The position numbers were made by a program, and so were the translations under genes. From Neurospora intermedia (taxonomy: Eukaryota > Ascomycota > Sordariomycetes > Sordariales > Sordariaceae): 64,000 nt of DNA. Below, one piece after another: positions 36,352 through 50,800 of this stretch (position 1 is its first letter; every line of letters starts with the position of its first letter). The notes under the pieces are model-generated. The model did no database searches. It worked only from the letters and a program-made list of their open reading frames with translations, and was not told the origin of the DNA. The stretch is from positions 558,001 through 622,000 of the forward strand of contig BTPP01000010.1 of the NCBI GenBank assembly GCA_037102815.1, written 5' to 3'.

Positions 36352-37556
36352 ATGGCTCAGAACATCGCTTCACGCCCCAAGAAGGGCGTCTTTGACTTTC
36401 TCGAGTCTAGATGGGCAAAGTTTTTCTTCGCCATTGTCGCTCTACAGGCTATTATTGGTGTAACGTTCGAATCGTGAGTGGCATGTGGTTCCTTCGGTCG
36501 TCTCTTGACCAGAAACTAACCGCCAACAGATATATCTTCGGCAGATTTCAGGACAGCCTTGAGGACTACACGACTGGCGAAAATGAGGAACGCGATGCGC
36601 AGTACATGACGATACCGACGTTCTTGGCCTTGTTCATCTTCGGTTTCCTCTACGTCCTGTTTCTCACGTGGGATGCCTTGCGTTGGAAGAACACCATTCA
36701 GATCATTGGGCTATGCATCGCCAACCTCGCGCTCTTTGTCTACACAATTCTTCAGATCGATCAGATTGATAGATCGATTAGTAAGCTCCAATTGGCTGGT
36801 ATTTTTCGGCCTCTTGAAGTCCATGAAGCGGTATGGCACGCCTGCGCGCCCTTCCTTTATACCATCCCCCCTGTCATTGGCGTCGCCACTGTTGCTATGA
36901 GCGCGTGCGCCTGGCAACTTTATCAGGAGTTTGCGTGGGATATCTTGAAGCAGATTGGTGCCGATTATCGCATGAAGAAGCGATTTCTTCACTATCAGGT
37001 TTGTGCCAGATCTTCCCTGCCGCGAAAAAAAATAGTCCATCAGTTGTTAACAACCCATTGCCAGATTTTCATCGCATTGCTCAAGTTTGATTTCTTCTTC
37101 TTCCTGGGTTTCACAATTCAGTTCCTGGTTGTTGTAACCGGCAAGACAAGCATCGAACTCGGTCTTACCGCTGCCGCGATTCCCGTCACCATTATCATCC
37201 TGCTTTGCGCCGCCTTCTTCACGCAGCGCGAAAACCGCGTTGGAATGTACGCAGTTATTCTGCTCTTCTTTGGTGGTCTTGCCTATTTCTTGTTCAAGCT
37301 TGTCCGCATTTACTCGAAAAGTCATGGCTGGCATTACACGCCCGTTAAGCGCTCCCTTACCGCGTTCGCCGTTATGACCATCCTCCTGATTCTCATCACC
37401 ATCGCCAACGCGTTCATCTGCACGAGCAACTTTGGCAATGGACTCAAGACGCACTTGGTCAAGCCCCAGGGTAGGGACCCGGAAAAGGATGACATCAACT
37501 CATTCCAGATGACGGATCAGAAACCCAAACTGACGACCCGGATGACCATCGACTGA
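36352..37556 (+). CDS. UPF0658-type Golgi apparatus membrane protein
   Basis: Three exons, 36352-36473, 36530-36998 and 37065-37556, join in frame to give 360 residues. I count about eight hydrophobic segments: roughly residues 24-40, 78-97, 106-125, 150-175, 205-225, 235-255, 262-282 and 303-325. Cytosolic tails carry charge, including a hydrophilic C-terminus (about 330-360). The layout and motifs such as the SYIFGRF segment after TM1 resemble the fungal UPF0658 family, whose fission-yeast members localise to the Golgi. Molecular function is unknown. The ATG at 36352 is the first in a frame that is open further upstream. It is the last gene before the RIP-mutated block. Confidence 0.83.
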
Positions 37557-38885
37557 GTGGGGGAGGCGGAAATAGAGGATAAAGAACGAGACGAGCAAGA
37601 TGCGACAAAGGAAGCATAAAGGTTGGTTGTGGACTTTTTGAACATCTTTTGGATGCGATTCTTGAGCGGCGAAAGAGTTTCCGTCAGAGCAGGATTATCT
37701 GACATGGCCATTGCCAATTGATGACATTTACGACCAAATCACAGGAGGGGAAGGTGTAAAGGAACACCATATGGCATGATATGAATGCGCATAGTTGGAG
37801 AGGGAGGAAAACAAAGGTCATTTGCGCGCGTCTCCGGAGAGTTTTTGATATCAAAGAGGATTTATTATTGTTTTGGCGGATACCTGGGATGGATAACGCA
37901 CATCCTAACTTTTTTTTTTATATGGGCCCTCCCCTTTCTTTTCGTCAACTGTTCTCTTCTTCAATGTCTTATTCACACGAGCCTAGAATGGTGTGCGTGA
38001 TCTTTTTGCAAATGCTTCTAGGGAAAATGAAGCAGAGGCGTTTTTACAGTTGCAAGAAACCTTCCATCATATTGAGGGTAAATGGCCAATGGGGCGGCGG
38101 AAAGGGCGGTTTACGCCCTTTGCAAATGATTTCTGGGTTTTACAGATTGCACAAAAAGTCACGCGGAGGTATCCTATTTTGGTCCTTGCCAAGGGTGATT
38201 CCCACGTCATCGAAAGACGATGGCATCGCTTCTAGTTAGTGTATATGCATAAGATACCTATTACCATCCATTGATATGGGCTACTACATTTGCTCCCATG
38301 CTTCGTTGCATACCGCTTTGTCCATATGCTGTTTCAGATGTTGTTCCTATGTTAACCCCGATTTTGAGACATAAACCTTGAGACATAACCGCTGGCACAG
38401 CACGTAGAATCAGAACCTGATGCGTCAAAAGGTTCGGGAGAAACTAATGAGACATCAAACATGGGGAAGAAAGAGGAAGCTAGATTATGCACGTGGGTAG
38501 GAAAATGTTCATATGTTTAATGACAAATGTGATGAAAACTAGGAACCCCTCCCACTCACATATCGTAAACATAAAGAGCTGACAAGTGGTGGAGTTTATA
38601 CCATCACATGGAATCCTCACGCAAAAAAACTGCCAGCCCACGACACTTGGTCGACAGGAGTGGCATAAGGGTCGAGTGGATACTACTTACGACCTACCCT
38701 AAAGAGCTGTCTGCTTGGATTCATTGGATCATGTCAGGTGCTTGCTCATTTTACTTGTTTGGTATATATGATATAGTCTTAGTTCTCAATGACCCACTCA
38801 CCTCCAAAACCACCCCCACCCCACCCGTTTTTGCGGTAGTAGGTCTGAGCGGGTTTCGCGTTTTTTGGCCGTCGGTTGTAGAGTA
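37557..38885. other. Intergenic, last unmutated DNA before the AT-rich block
   Basis: Likely 3' untranslated region of the preceding gene followed by non-coding DNA. A 152-codon ATG frame at 37781-38239 overlaps two other open frames on the same strand and has no recognisable content. Base composition is normal until about 38,885. Confidence 0.6.
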
Positions 38886-41800
38886 ACAAATACTTTTAGT
38901 AGGATTTTACTATAGTTAGAGTAATTTATCTACTACGGTTAGAGTAAATTAACCCCCGCCGTTACAATTAACTATTCGCTGAATAGACGATTCTAATACG
39001 AGACTCCAATTAGAGTAAAGCGTAGTAGGGTATAATATTCAATTTAATCGATCTATTAGATTCGATAGACTATTCGTTTTACGAAACGCCGCTTCCGTTT
39101 CTATATAATAACCGATTTATATTCGTACTTTATTCGCCCGACTTTACGTTCGAATTGAGCGTCCTCCTAATTATTTCCGTTCCTAGCTATTTTATACCTA
39201 TTTCGAACTATAATACTTCGAACCCGACTTTTACCTCTATTTTATATATTTTATTAATTATTTTTAAAGTACTAATATAATTGTATAACCCTAATAAATC
39301 GCTAACGTATAATACTAAATAGTATTAGTATAGCTTCTATCCTAAGAGGGGAAACTTTAAATAGTTTATTTGTAGTTGGATTAAAGTAATTCAAAGCGAT
39401 AATCGGTTATTTAGAGTTTATATAAAGGAATTTATTATATCTTTATACAATAAAGACGTACGTAAGGCCCTCTTTCGCTAAGGCGTCGTTATATAGTTTA
39501 AGGATAAAAGTAGTTCATTCGACGTAGAGGTTCTTAGTTAAATACTTAGGGAGGAATTAACGTTTCTATTATAATACCAACCTAAAAATACTATAAATAA
39601 TAAAAAGCCTAGCCTCTAATAGTTTAAATTTATTAAACTTAATAGTTTTTAAGATAAAGATTCTAAATTATATAATTCTAATTCTAAAATCCCTTAAATT
39701 AAAGAGTCCGTCGATTTTAATTTATTTTTATTATTTACGAAGTTTAACGCTTCCTCTATAGTTAGGGGGGGCGATACGTCCTATAATATTAAAGATTTAT
39801 ATAGTACTTAATAGATTTTAAATATTATACGGTAGGGTACAACGTAATTTTAATAGTATACCCCTTAATTATATTTATTCCTTAAAGTATTAATATCCTA
39901 TTAATATATTTAATAGCCGAAGTATAAACGCTATATTTATTATATTAAATTTACATTACTTTATATTTATATAATTTTTATAATTCTTATAAATATTCGC
40001 GCTCCCTATAAATTAGATTTCTTTCCTTAGGTTATAGGTCTTTATATATATATTAATAGTGTAGCGAGGCGTATCTAAAATATATTAGCTAAATTAGGTA
40101 TATATATTTCGTATAGTAGGACAATTATTATTATTAAAATACTTACGACTATTATAACGGTTAGTTCGGTTTATAGATATTCTATAATTAAATTAACGAT
40201 TTTAGTAAAATTTTAAATATATTATATCTAATCTTAGTTTTATTATTATTTACAATAATTATAATTATTTCAATACTATTTAAAGCCCTAGTATTAGTCG
40301 AAAGGATATTATACGTAACTTTACAACTTGTTTATTAATAAGTAGTCCCAATGTCTCTAGACTATTTCAATTATTTTAATTCCGACCTACCGTTTTATTT
40401 TAGAAGTTTTAGGTTATTCCTTCCCTCGCCCTAATATTATATATATTCTATCCTACTATCGATTCGCTTATTATAGAGAAATTACAATTTTTATTCCCGG
40501 TTATTAATAAGTAGGACGGTCTTTTAATATATACTTTCCCTAAAGTTAAACGTTATTAAATATTCCGAAGTTTTATTCTTTAAATTCCTATTATTAATAA
40601 GAATAAGGGTAAATTAGCTAGCGTTTATTATTTCTATAATAAATTATTCTTCAGCCTATTAGGTATAAGTTAGGAATAGTTCGGTAATAGGCTTTTTTTT
40701 ATTTATAGCGATTAGAAGATAATATTATATATTTGTAAAATTATTTTTATTTAATTAGAGGCGTAGGCCGTATACGATCGGAAAGAGTAGATAGTATCTA
40801 TCCTAGTATTTTTCTATATTAAATTTAATTTTATTAATTTAATTTTTCGGTATTTTTAGCATTTTATTAAATAGGATACTTACAGTCTTAGTAAAGTTAA
40901 GAATATTAAACTATAGAAAATTGAATTCTATTACGTATTATAGCTTTTTTACAATATATTCTATTTTAGGATTTTCGCCTTCTTAATATAGAACTTCGTT
41001 GATGGGGGGTTCTTAAATTTTAATCTCCTAAGTAGGAAAGTTATAGAAATAGTAATTATAAATATTTTTCGGGTTAATAGCCCCTCTTATCTTTCTATAT
41101 AGTTTAATTATATATATAATAAAATATTTACTTTAGTAGGACATATTGGTAAATACCCGGATAATCTTAGTAATTATATAGATATACAATTCTATAGTAT
41201 TTATTAATACTTATATATTATACGGGTGCTAATTATCCTTACCTATATAATTAAATTCAATAATTACAATATTTTCCAATAGATCGTTAATTTTCTACCC
41301 TTTTTCTTCTATAGTAGAAAAAGTATAAATTATAGGCTTGAAATATTATATTTTTTATAATTATTACGTATAGATATAATAAATTCTAAATTATTTAAAG
41401 TTATTTTAAAATTTAGATTAGTATAGTATATTATAATTAATAGTAAATAGAAGGAGATTAATTTAATATTAGAGTATATTAATTATTCTTTTGCCCTTAA
41501 TATTAAATATAATAAGAATTCTACGTATAATATTAAATCTACCTTTATAGAGATATTTATTATTGGCCCCCTTACTATAGTTATATATAAAGTAATTGAA
41601 TTAAAATTCGGACGGCCTAATAAAGGTAAGTATATTAACCCGTCCTTAAACGATAATATTATTAATTACGTATATAATATTTATACGAACGGGTTCGCAA
41701 TATAGCGTTATAAACTATTAGATTCTATCGATTTTAATATATTCAATTTACAATAGGAAGGCCTATATACCCTATTTATAAATATATTTGAACGGTTTAA

Positions 41801-43299
41801 TAGTAAGGAGGTGCAATTAAATTGTAGAGAGGATTATAAATATTTCGGCCTTTTTAAATTCGAGGACGATAATCTCATTGTAATTAAGAATATTATTAGC
41901 AATATTATAGATTCTAGGGAGGAAAGCGATACCAATCTCGTTATATAAGGGAGGTATATAATATTCGGGTACTAGCGGGGTACGAATTATTATTTATTTA
42001 GGGATATTACTATTCCTTTATATATATTTAAAAAGTATATATTCGTTTAATTCTAGGTAGTTATCCCTATATAGTAGTCCTTTAATAATAGAATAGCTTA
42101 ATTAATAATTGCCTTAGGACGTATTTAGACTAGTTTATTCGTATGATTTGGGGTATTAACGTATCCAGCGGGTCCTTCCGTTGCTACCTATATAGGTATA
42201 GTCCGTCCTTTACAAGCCCCTTATTCTATTTATTTAATTCGTTATAATTTATTTTAATTAGTATTATTTAATTACTTAATTATTCGCCTTATAATTTTAA
42301 ATATTATACTAAGTATATAGTATATTAGTAATAGTATTTACTCTGGTTAGAATTAATTTTTTGGTTTATAGTTAGTAACGAAGACTTATTCGATTTTAGA
42401 TTGCTAGTACTATTTCAATCTTTTTAGCGCCGTTTACTATAAAATTATTTATTAGTCGGCCTTATATAGTAGGTAGATTAGGACCTACCCGGAATAATTT
42501 TCCGGTCCGTTAAGTACTTTATTACTTGAATAATAATTAGAAATAGAGACTTACCCTAATTTAATCCGCCGTCCTAATCCGGCTAACATAGTCTATTATT
42601 TGGATTATCCCCTTCCTTTATCCTTTCCTTCTTTAATTAAATTTCTTCCTCCTTCCTCCTTCCTCTATATAATTTCTTCTTTAAAACTCCAGCCGTTTAG
42701 ACGATTATAATTTAAATAAACCCCTTTTATAGTAAAACCCTAATTATTTAATAGATTATAATTAGAGTAAATATTTAGTATAATAAAATACTATATTTCC
42801 GAAGGTTAAAAAGAGTAAGGTTAAAGGTAAGGCTAAATTCGAAGTAGAGAACCGTAATATTACCGAGGATACATTTATAATAAACCCAGTAAACTTTTAA
42901 TAATTGTAAATACTATAGTATTCCGAATTTAATTAGTATTAGAATTTAAGTAAGTATTTAACTATTTCCAGGATTAATAGTAATATAATACTAATTTAGG
43001 CGGGGTATTTAAAATATACTAGGTATTACAATTTGGACTATATATACTAAAAATTTACTATTATTATAATATAATTAAACGAGGATATAGTATTCGTATA
43101 GAGAATTCTATAAGAGATTTTACTTTCGGACCCCCTCTATAAGAAGGTAGCGAAGTACTAAGTACTTAATTAGACGTTAATATATTAGCTCCTTATTACT
43201 TTGGAGTTATAAGGGAAGGATGCGGTTATACTTCTTGGCTATAGTATTATAGTTCGTATATATTAATATTTAGACTATAATTATAAATTTTCCGGTTAT

Positions 43300-43450
43300 T
43301 ATACTTTATTTTAATTAAAGCGAGTTAATTTATTTTAATTAAAGTAAAGTGTGGACTATTAATTCCTTTAATTTATTGCCGGCCCTTATACTTTACTTTA
43401 ATTAGAGCGAGTTAGTTTACTTTAATTAGAGTAAAGTGTAGGCTACTAAC
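43300..43450. repeat. Tandem pair of ~88-bp units with palindrome TTTAATTAGAGTAAA
   Basis: Two similar units, beginning near 43302 and 43387, each contain two copies of a palindrome-like TACTTTAATTAGAG(T/C)AAAG motif. The motif also recurs singly elsewhere in the AT-rich DNA. Confidence 0.65.
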
Positions 43451-46400
43451 TCCCCTAACCTATTACTAGTCTTATATTACTATTCCTATCGGAGTAAAGT
43501 GAGGGTTGTATATTCCCTATCCTATAATTAATTATCCGCCGTATCCATTCGTATAGATTTTTACTAACGAATTGTAGTAGCCGATTAGTTTAGTCTTTTA
43601 ATTAATTTAAAGAAAATATATGGAAAGTTTTAGAATAGTATTATATTCCTACTATATTAAACCCTCTTCCAATAGGCCCTAGTGAATTTTAATAATACTT
43701 AGTTCGGTTATATCCTTAAAATTATTAAAGTAATAGAATAGGATTAATTCCCTACCTACGCCGTTATTATAAGGAGGGGCGACCTCTTTACCCTAGAATT
43801 TAGTAATCGATTAATTATAATATTAAAGGAAATTATTATTATAATTTTATATTTCGTATTGTAACGGTATTCGATTAAGGTATAATATTAGGGACCCTTC
43901 CGATATATTAAGGCTCCCGTTAGCGATTAGTATATAGTTAGCGGATATTTTATCGACGATTAGTTTAAAATATTCTAAACCTTTACTATTTTTAATAATC
44001 GTCGATCCGGAAATATTACCTTCGGGGTAATAAAATCTTATTATAATACTAGGAACGAAGTATTAGGCCCCTTCGTTTTCCCGGCTTCCTTAAATATAAT
44101 TCTCGCTCTAGAAATTATATACGACCAATTACCCTACAATTAACTTAATATTAAAGCTATAGGTTTGTAGAATATTATACTATAAACCTATATAGTTAAC
44201 CAATATATATATACCCCTAGTAACGCCGATTTTAATAAATTCGGCTACTTCGATAAATAGACGGTTAAAATATATATATAGTACGCTTTTATAATATTAT
44301 AAACGCTTTAGTTTAGTATTAATAATATAAGCTTATTTTATTTTAGGCTAGTAAATACGGATTTCGGGCCTAACTTTGTATTATACTTAAATAAATACTA
44401 TTTGAATATATATATTAAAAGGCTCTTTACGTAGTAAAAAACCCCGAAGCTTATTATTATATAAGTTAATAATAAGGACTTTTCCTTTTTCTACCCTAAA
44501 AATAATACGACGAGTTAGTATATTATAATAGTATTTAGTATAATTAATTGTATAATATAGTTAACTTAGGACCCTAAGGCCTCCTAGGAGGAGATTCGGA
44601 ACTTGGTCTAGTTGGAAATATAGGGTAGTACGTAAATTAAGAGCCTTATTTATTATAATTACCCTCTCAATTACATTTATACGGATAGTAATTTGATTGT
44701 CCGTAATATATAGGTACTTACGAAGTAAATAGATATTTCGAAGGTAATAGAAGAAGATAATCCTCTTAAATTCGACTATAAATTATTTTAAAAGAAGTAT
44801 AATTGGGCGAATTGGGCTATTATTAATAAAAATAAGCGGAGTCTTCTTCCCTATTAGGTTGTAAGTAAATTTATTTTATTCCGATTAGAGCCCCCCTATT
44901 ATTATATTAATTAGAGTAAAGCCCGGCCTATATTAACTATTAGTAGACGTATTTATAATTTATACTATATTACAATTATTATTCTACGGGGCGTTATTTA
45001 CAAGTAAGGTTAGAATTAGTAAGATATTTATTTATAGTATAGTACTCTTAATAGAATATTTGTAATTAAAGAAGTTCGAAGAGAATAGAAAGTTTATTAA
45101 AGTATTTTTAAATATTATTATATTATTGCCCGCTCTTATCTCTTAAATATTTACCGAATTTTAAAATACGTTTAGAGATTTGGATTTGTAGTACTAATAC
45201 AATATACTTAAGAGTATTAATTCGGACGACTTTAAATATATAAAGACCTTTGTATAGTAGATTTTTAACGATTTAATAAAAGAGTATATTTGTAATTGTA
45301 ATAAATTATTAATTATATAGAAGGTTATTATTACTGCCTATACTATAATAATAAATAAATAGGTTAATTGGGAGTTTATAGTTGAATTCCCTAGGGGGAT
45401 GCTATTGTATTATATAGACGAGTTGATCGTCCGTACGAATAGTTTTAGTAAGAATAGTCGAGTTAAGAAAGTAATTAATACCCCGTTTGGAGCGGACGAC
45501 GATAATACTACGGATTATAAAGATAACGATAAATATAACGACGATAAGGACGAATTTAATAATAATAAAAATAAATTTAATAATGAAGGTAAATTTAATA
45601 GTAAAAGATCCGTAAAGTAAATATATTTTATTTTAATACGAATTAATTTTCTATTTTAATTGGAGTAAAATAAGTTAGTTATTAACCCCCTTTAGTCGTA
45701 AGATTTATAAAACGTATAAAGTCCGTTTTATTATAATACGCGAAAAGTACGCTAAATTCTGGGCTATAATTATTAATAAGGTTTAAATAGTTTATAATAT
45801 AGATATAATAGCCTTCTAAGCTATTTATCTCCTTTTTATAATTATACGGTTAATTTATTTAATTATTCTAACGTTGAACCGTTTAACCGATATCCGGGCC
45901 TTTACTACCTTTATATAGGAGGTAGGCCTTTGGAATCTGTTTAAATACTTAGCGAAGTACGATATTATATTTTAATTAATTAATAACGTTAATTTTATAC
46001 CTTTATTCGAACCCGGTTATTTAGATTCTATTATTAAGTTGGACGTATTTATTTACTACTATTAGTCTCTCCGGGATATTTTCTAATTTTAGGGATATTA
46101 ATAGTAGTACTTCTATTTTAATATATAAGTAAGTATTGTAAATATTAGTAAAGTAGTATAGTTAAATATAGGCGAGGTAATATAGGAAATATAAGTACTT
46201 ATTATAAATTATAGTATAATAATTATATTTATACTCCTTAATAGTACTATATTATATCCTTCAACGAAGATATTACCTATAAAGGTTTAATCGGTATATT
46301 TGGGCTATAAAATCTATAAAGATAAGGTTATAGCCTATACCGATAGTTTGTTAAAGGATGTTACGGCCGATCTGTCCGACTATAAAATCGACGAATTAGT

Positions 46401-48249
46401 TATATTAAGGGTATTAGAGGAGGATAAGATTTTAACGTTAAATATAACGCTGGTTTAGTTAATATAATTCCTAGTATAAGATATTTACGGATATATAATA
46501 TTTATAATAGATATTATTATTTACGAGTATAGGCCTACTAATAATTAGGATATTCTATAAAATATTATAAAATTGGCGGCTAACCGGACGCGTAAAAACG
46601 TTTTTAAATTGTTTAAGCGTACTAACGATTCCGCCTTACATTTAGGCGTATAAATAGTTAGGGATCTTATACGTACTAATTATAATAGTAGCCTATCCTA
46701 TATATTTTTTAATTTAATATTAGATAATTATATACTTCTTCTTACCGATCGACTTTATATACTTAATTAAATTTTCGCCGAATCTCCGCTTTTTATTTAG
46801 ACGGTTTAAAAGTATACTAACGCTTATATAGAGTAAAAATAGGTCTTAATTATAGCGAATTCCCTTTAGATATAAATATAAATTTTTTTCTTTAATAGTT
46901 AATAAGGGTTTATTCTTATTATAGTGAAGTAGTAGCTATTTTAATTAGAATAAAGTATATTAATATTAATTTAGAATTTTATATTTTATATTTAAGAAAG
47001 TTAGGCTTATAGTACAAATAGTATATTCTAATTAGAATTAGGCGGAGTACGGCCAAGTAGTTACGTTTTAGAATAATATTAATAAATATATAAATATACT
47101 AATCCTAAACTCTATTATCTATATTATTAGATTAAACTTCTACTACGCTTATTATATTAGTATTAGGTTTAACTTCGTATAGAATATAAATACTATACTT
47201 TAATATATAGGAAGGTTATACCGAATTAGATAGGACTATATAGTAGAGTAGTACTTACTAACTATTTATAGTTCGGTATACAATTGGATAGAGGAGAGGT
47301 TCTTATATAAGGTATATTGTCCGTTCTATTTGAGGGTCTTTTATTCTAATTAAAATAAAGTATGCTAATTAAATAATTAATAAATTTATAAGCTAGTACC
47401 GAATTTAAACCTAGAGAAAATAGGGATTCTAGTAGAGGTTAGGGAGTATTTTCAAACCTTCGCCGGGTATAAGGCCGCAAAGTATTTAATATCCTATAAT
47501 TTTAATTATTTTTCATAAGTAACCGAAGTACTATAACGTATTTTCGAATATACGTTTAATAAAACGGTTTTAATTAGCTATTTTTACTCTAAATTACTCT
47601 TAATAATTATAAAAGCGGTCGACGCTAGCAAATTAGTAGATTAGAACTATTTTAATAATATCCTACTATTAGTAAGTCCTTACTTTATTATAAAGTTTAA
47701 AGCGAGCCCCTCGTTGCTTAATAAAGTCTATAAAATATTTAAAGATATAAATAAACCTATTGCTATAAAACTTATAAAACGTTTTATATTATATTTATTA
47801 GGGGATTTGTATTAAAAGTCTAAAGATTGCATTACTAAGGCTTAGGCTTTAATTTTGGGTAATAAGTAGGCTTTTAAAATTAAACTAAAAGTAAAGGATA
47901 TTATTATTATAAACCTAAATGATTTAAAGGTTAAAATTAATACGAAGTATATTAAAAGTTATACTACCTTAATTATTAGGAAGTAGGTCCGATAATTCAA
48001 TAAAAATAGGATCCTATTTAAGAGTTAGGAATTTATTATATTAGAAAATAATAAAATTAATATAGATGAGGGTAATAATCCGATTAAACGGCGATAATTA
48101 CAATTATAATCGATATTACTTTTAGTAATATAATATTAACGAAAGTATATACGGGCGGAAACTACTACCCCTCCTAATAATTATATTAATATTTGCGGTA
48201 GGATTATTCCGATAGATATCGATCTAATATATTTTAATAAGAGTAAACT

Positions 48250-48915
48250 TAATAAGGCCGATAATAATCTACCCCCTTCGCCTATCCTACCTATATTAGA
48301 TATTTATTAATTTAATAAGGTTAATAATATTCTACCCCCTTCGCCTATCTTATTTATATTAGATACTTACTAATTTAATAAGGCCGATAATATTCCGCCC
48401 CCTTTACTTATCCTACTTATATTAGATATTTACTAAACTATTACCTTTTTTAGTAATTATACCGGCGTTGAAATTAATTTAACGCGCTTTAATAAGAGTA
48501 AATTTAATAAAGTTAATAATAATCCGCCCCCCTCGCCTATCCTACCTATATTAAATACCTACTAAACTACTATCCCTCCCGGTAATTATATTAATATTCG
48601 CAGTAGGATTATTCCAATAGATATTAATTTAATATATTTTAATAAGAGTAAATTTAATAAGGCTAATAATAATCCGCCCCCTTTATTTATTTTATTTATA
48701 TTAAATACCTATTAAATTACTACCCTTTTTAATAATTATACCGGCGCTAAAGTCGACCCAATACGTTCTAATAAGAGTAAATTTAATAAGGCCGATAATA
48801 ATCCGCCCCCTTCGCTTATTTTATTTATATTAAATACCTACTCTCCTTATAACCCTACCGGTACTTTTCTAATAGGGGTAGATAATTATTCCTATAAGAA
48901 TAATCCGCCCCCTTT
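48250..48915. repeat. Higher-order tandem array (63-bp and ~140-bp spacing)
   Basis: The conserved core (C)TACCCCC or CCGCCCCC recurs at about 48269, 48332, 48395, 48534, 48674, 48803 and 48905. Spacings are 63, 63, 139, 140, 129 and 102. Units share AATTTAATAAGG and CCTATATTA segments. Confidence 0.75.
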
Positions 48916-49319
48916 ACCTATATAAAATACTAATAATAATAGAAATAAAACTCTCTTAGAGATACTTTACTTTAAGAATAGTAATATAAGTATTAACAGT
49001 CTATTCCCTAACTCGATTATAGTTAACGAATTTAGGTCAATATAAAAAAAATAAAAGTTATATATAAATTATTTATTAATATACCTTCGAGGACCAAATT
49101 TATATATAATTAATATTTGAGTATCCGTTGGAATTGTAAATTTAATTTTAAACGTACTTTATAAATTTCTATTTATTCAATTTATAAGTCCTCTAGCCCG
49201 GCTAAATACTGGTAAGAAAGGCAGGCCGTACGAAATTTAATAATAGTTCTGACCTCCTCCGTCCGTAGTACTTTAGGGATTTATTTAGAATAATTGATTT
49301 AGAAGATAGTAAAACGCTG

Positions 49320-49601
49320 GCGGCCGTAGAGGGAATTAATATTATTATAGTAGGGCTAATTCTATATAAATCTATAGTATAAGAGTTACTAGCGGCTATA
49401 GAAGGAATTAATATTATTATAGTAAGGTTAATTCTATATAAATTTATAGTATAAGAGCCGCTAGTAGCCGTAGAGGGAGTTAATATTATTATAGTAGGGC
49501 TAATTCTATATAAATCTATAGTATAAGAGCCGCTAGTAGTTATAGAAGGAGTCGATATTGTTATAGTATAACCAATTCTATATAAATCTATAGTATAAAA
49601 A
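49320..49601. repeat. 72-bp tandem repeat, four copies
   Basis: Copies begin at 49320, 49392, 49464 and 49536 with exact 72-base spacing. Each contains TTAATATTATTATAGTA and CTATATAAAT. 72 is a multiple of three, so the ancestor may have coded a 24-residue repeat. Confidence 0.85.
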
Positions 49602-50479
49602 AGATATTTTTAAACTAAATTTATATTTCTAATATATTTTTTAAAATTAAAATTCTAGAATCTAAACCGCTTTTGCATTTTTATACTTATATCCTTCTTT
49701 ACAAATCGGGCCGGCGGTTAGCTATTTATTAGTACGTTATTAAGTTTATTACGAATATACGTTATTCGTTTATTTAATAGCGAAATAGAGTATAGTAGAC
49801 TATTCGGTAGTTATAATACCTATTCAATGAAAATAAATAACTTATAGTAACTCCGTTTAGGAATTCCGTTTATTTAATTACAATAGATACTATTAGTATT
49901 ATATAATAATTAATACTAAGGATTACAAATTAAATTAGGAAGGAGTCTTATATCCCTACTAGTAAATATTAGTATGTAGGTTATATAGGTCTATTCTAAC
50001 GCAATTTTTACCGATTTTTTACTCTTCGCTAGTATATTAATTTTTTTTTCTTAATTAGGGATAACCTGTAAATATTAATAATTATTGTAATATAATACGT
50101 AGCTACGTACTTTAGTAATAAATACCTAGGTATTTTCTATAATAATTTGTTAGTTCGTAGTATATTAATACTTTAATAGACTTTTCTTACTATTATATAT
50201 TATATTATCTCTTCGCTACGCCGCCCTTACTTTAATATCCTTATTATAAGGATTTATAGTATTATTAGTACCTTCTTCCTTAATAAAACGCTTAACTCTA
50301 TATAATTAGTCGAATTTACCCTATTTTTAATAACTTAGGGTCCCGCCTTTAATAATTCGTATATTCTAACTATCTATTATCCTTAATATTACTATTAAAA
50401 TACTATACCCCCTCTAATCTTTTATCCGGTTGTTTTACTTTAATTGCCCTTAATATTACTATATTTTATTATATTATTT

Positions 50480-50800
50480 TAATAATACTTTTAAATATAT
50501 TCTACGACTACCATTTGCTTATAGCCTACTATCCTCCGCAATTGGTTAAATATAAATAATAGGGTCTAGAATATATTTCGACTGAGTTTTAATTAATAAT
50601 ATTATTACTAATTTTAATTCGTTTTGTAAATAGATTTGAAAATATACCTTTAAATATACTCTACAACTACTATTTACTTATAGTCTACTATCCTTCGCGG
50701 TTGGTTAAGCGTAGATAATAGGGTTTAAAATGTATTTCGACCGAACTTTAATTAATAATATAATTACTAACCTTAGTTCGTTTTATAGATAGGTTTACTA
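50480..50800. repeat. ~160-bp tandem duplication
   Basis: Two diverged copies start near 50487 and 50646. They share segments such as TTTAAATATA(T/C)TCTAC and TAATTAATAATAT. Differences are mostly C/T and G/A. Confidence 0.7.

Noticed and set aside
37781-38239. 152-codon ATG frame after the Golgi protein gene
   Set aside because: Two other same-strand frames overlap it, it has no known features and it lies in probable 3' untranslated DNA.
45399-45620. 73-codon ATG frame in the AT-rich block
   Set aside because: The Asp/Asn/Lys-rich content comes from base composition. The surrounding DNA is RIP-mutated with stops throughout.
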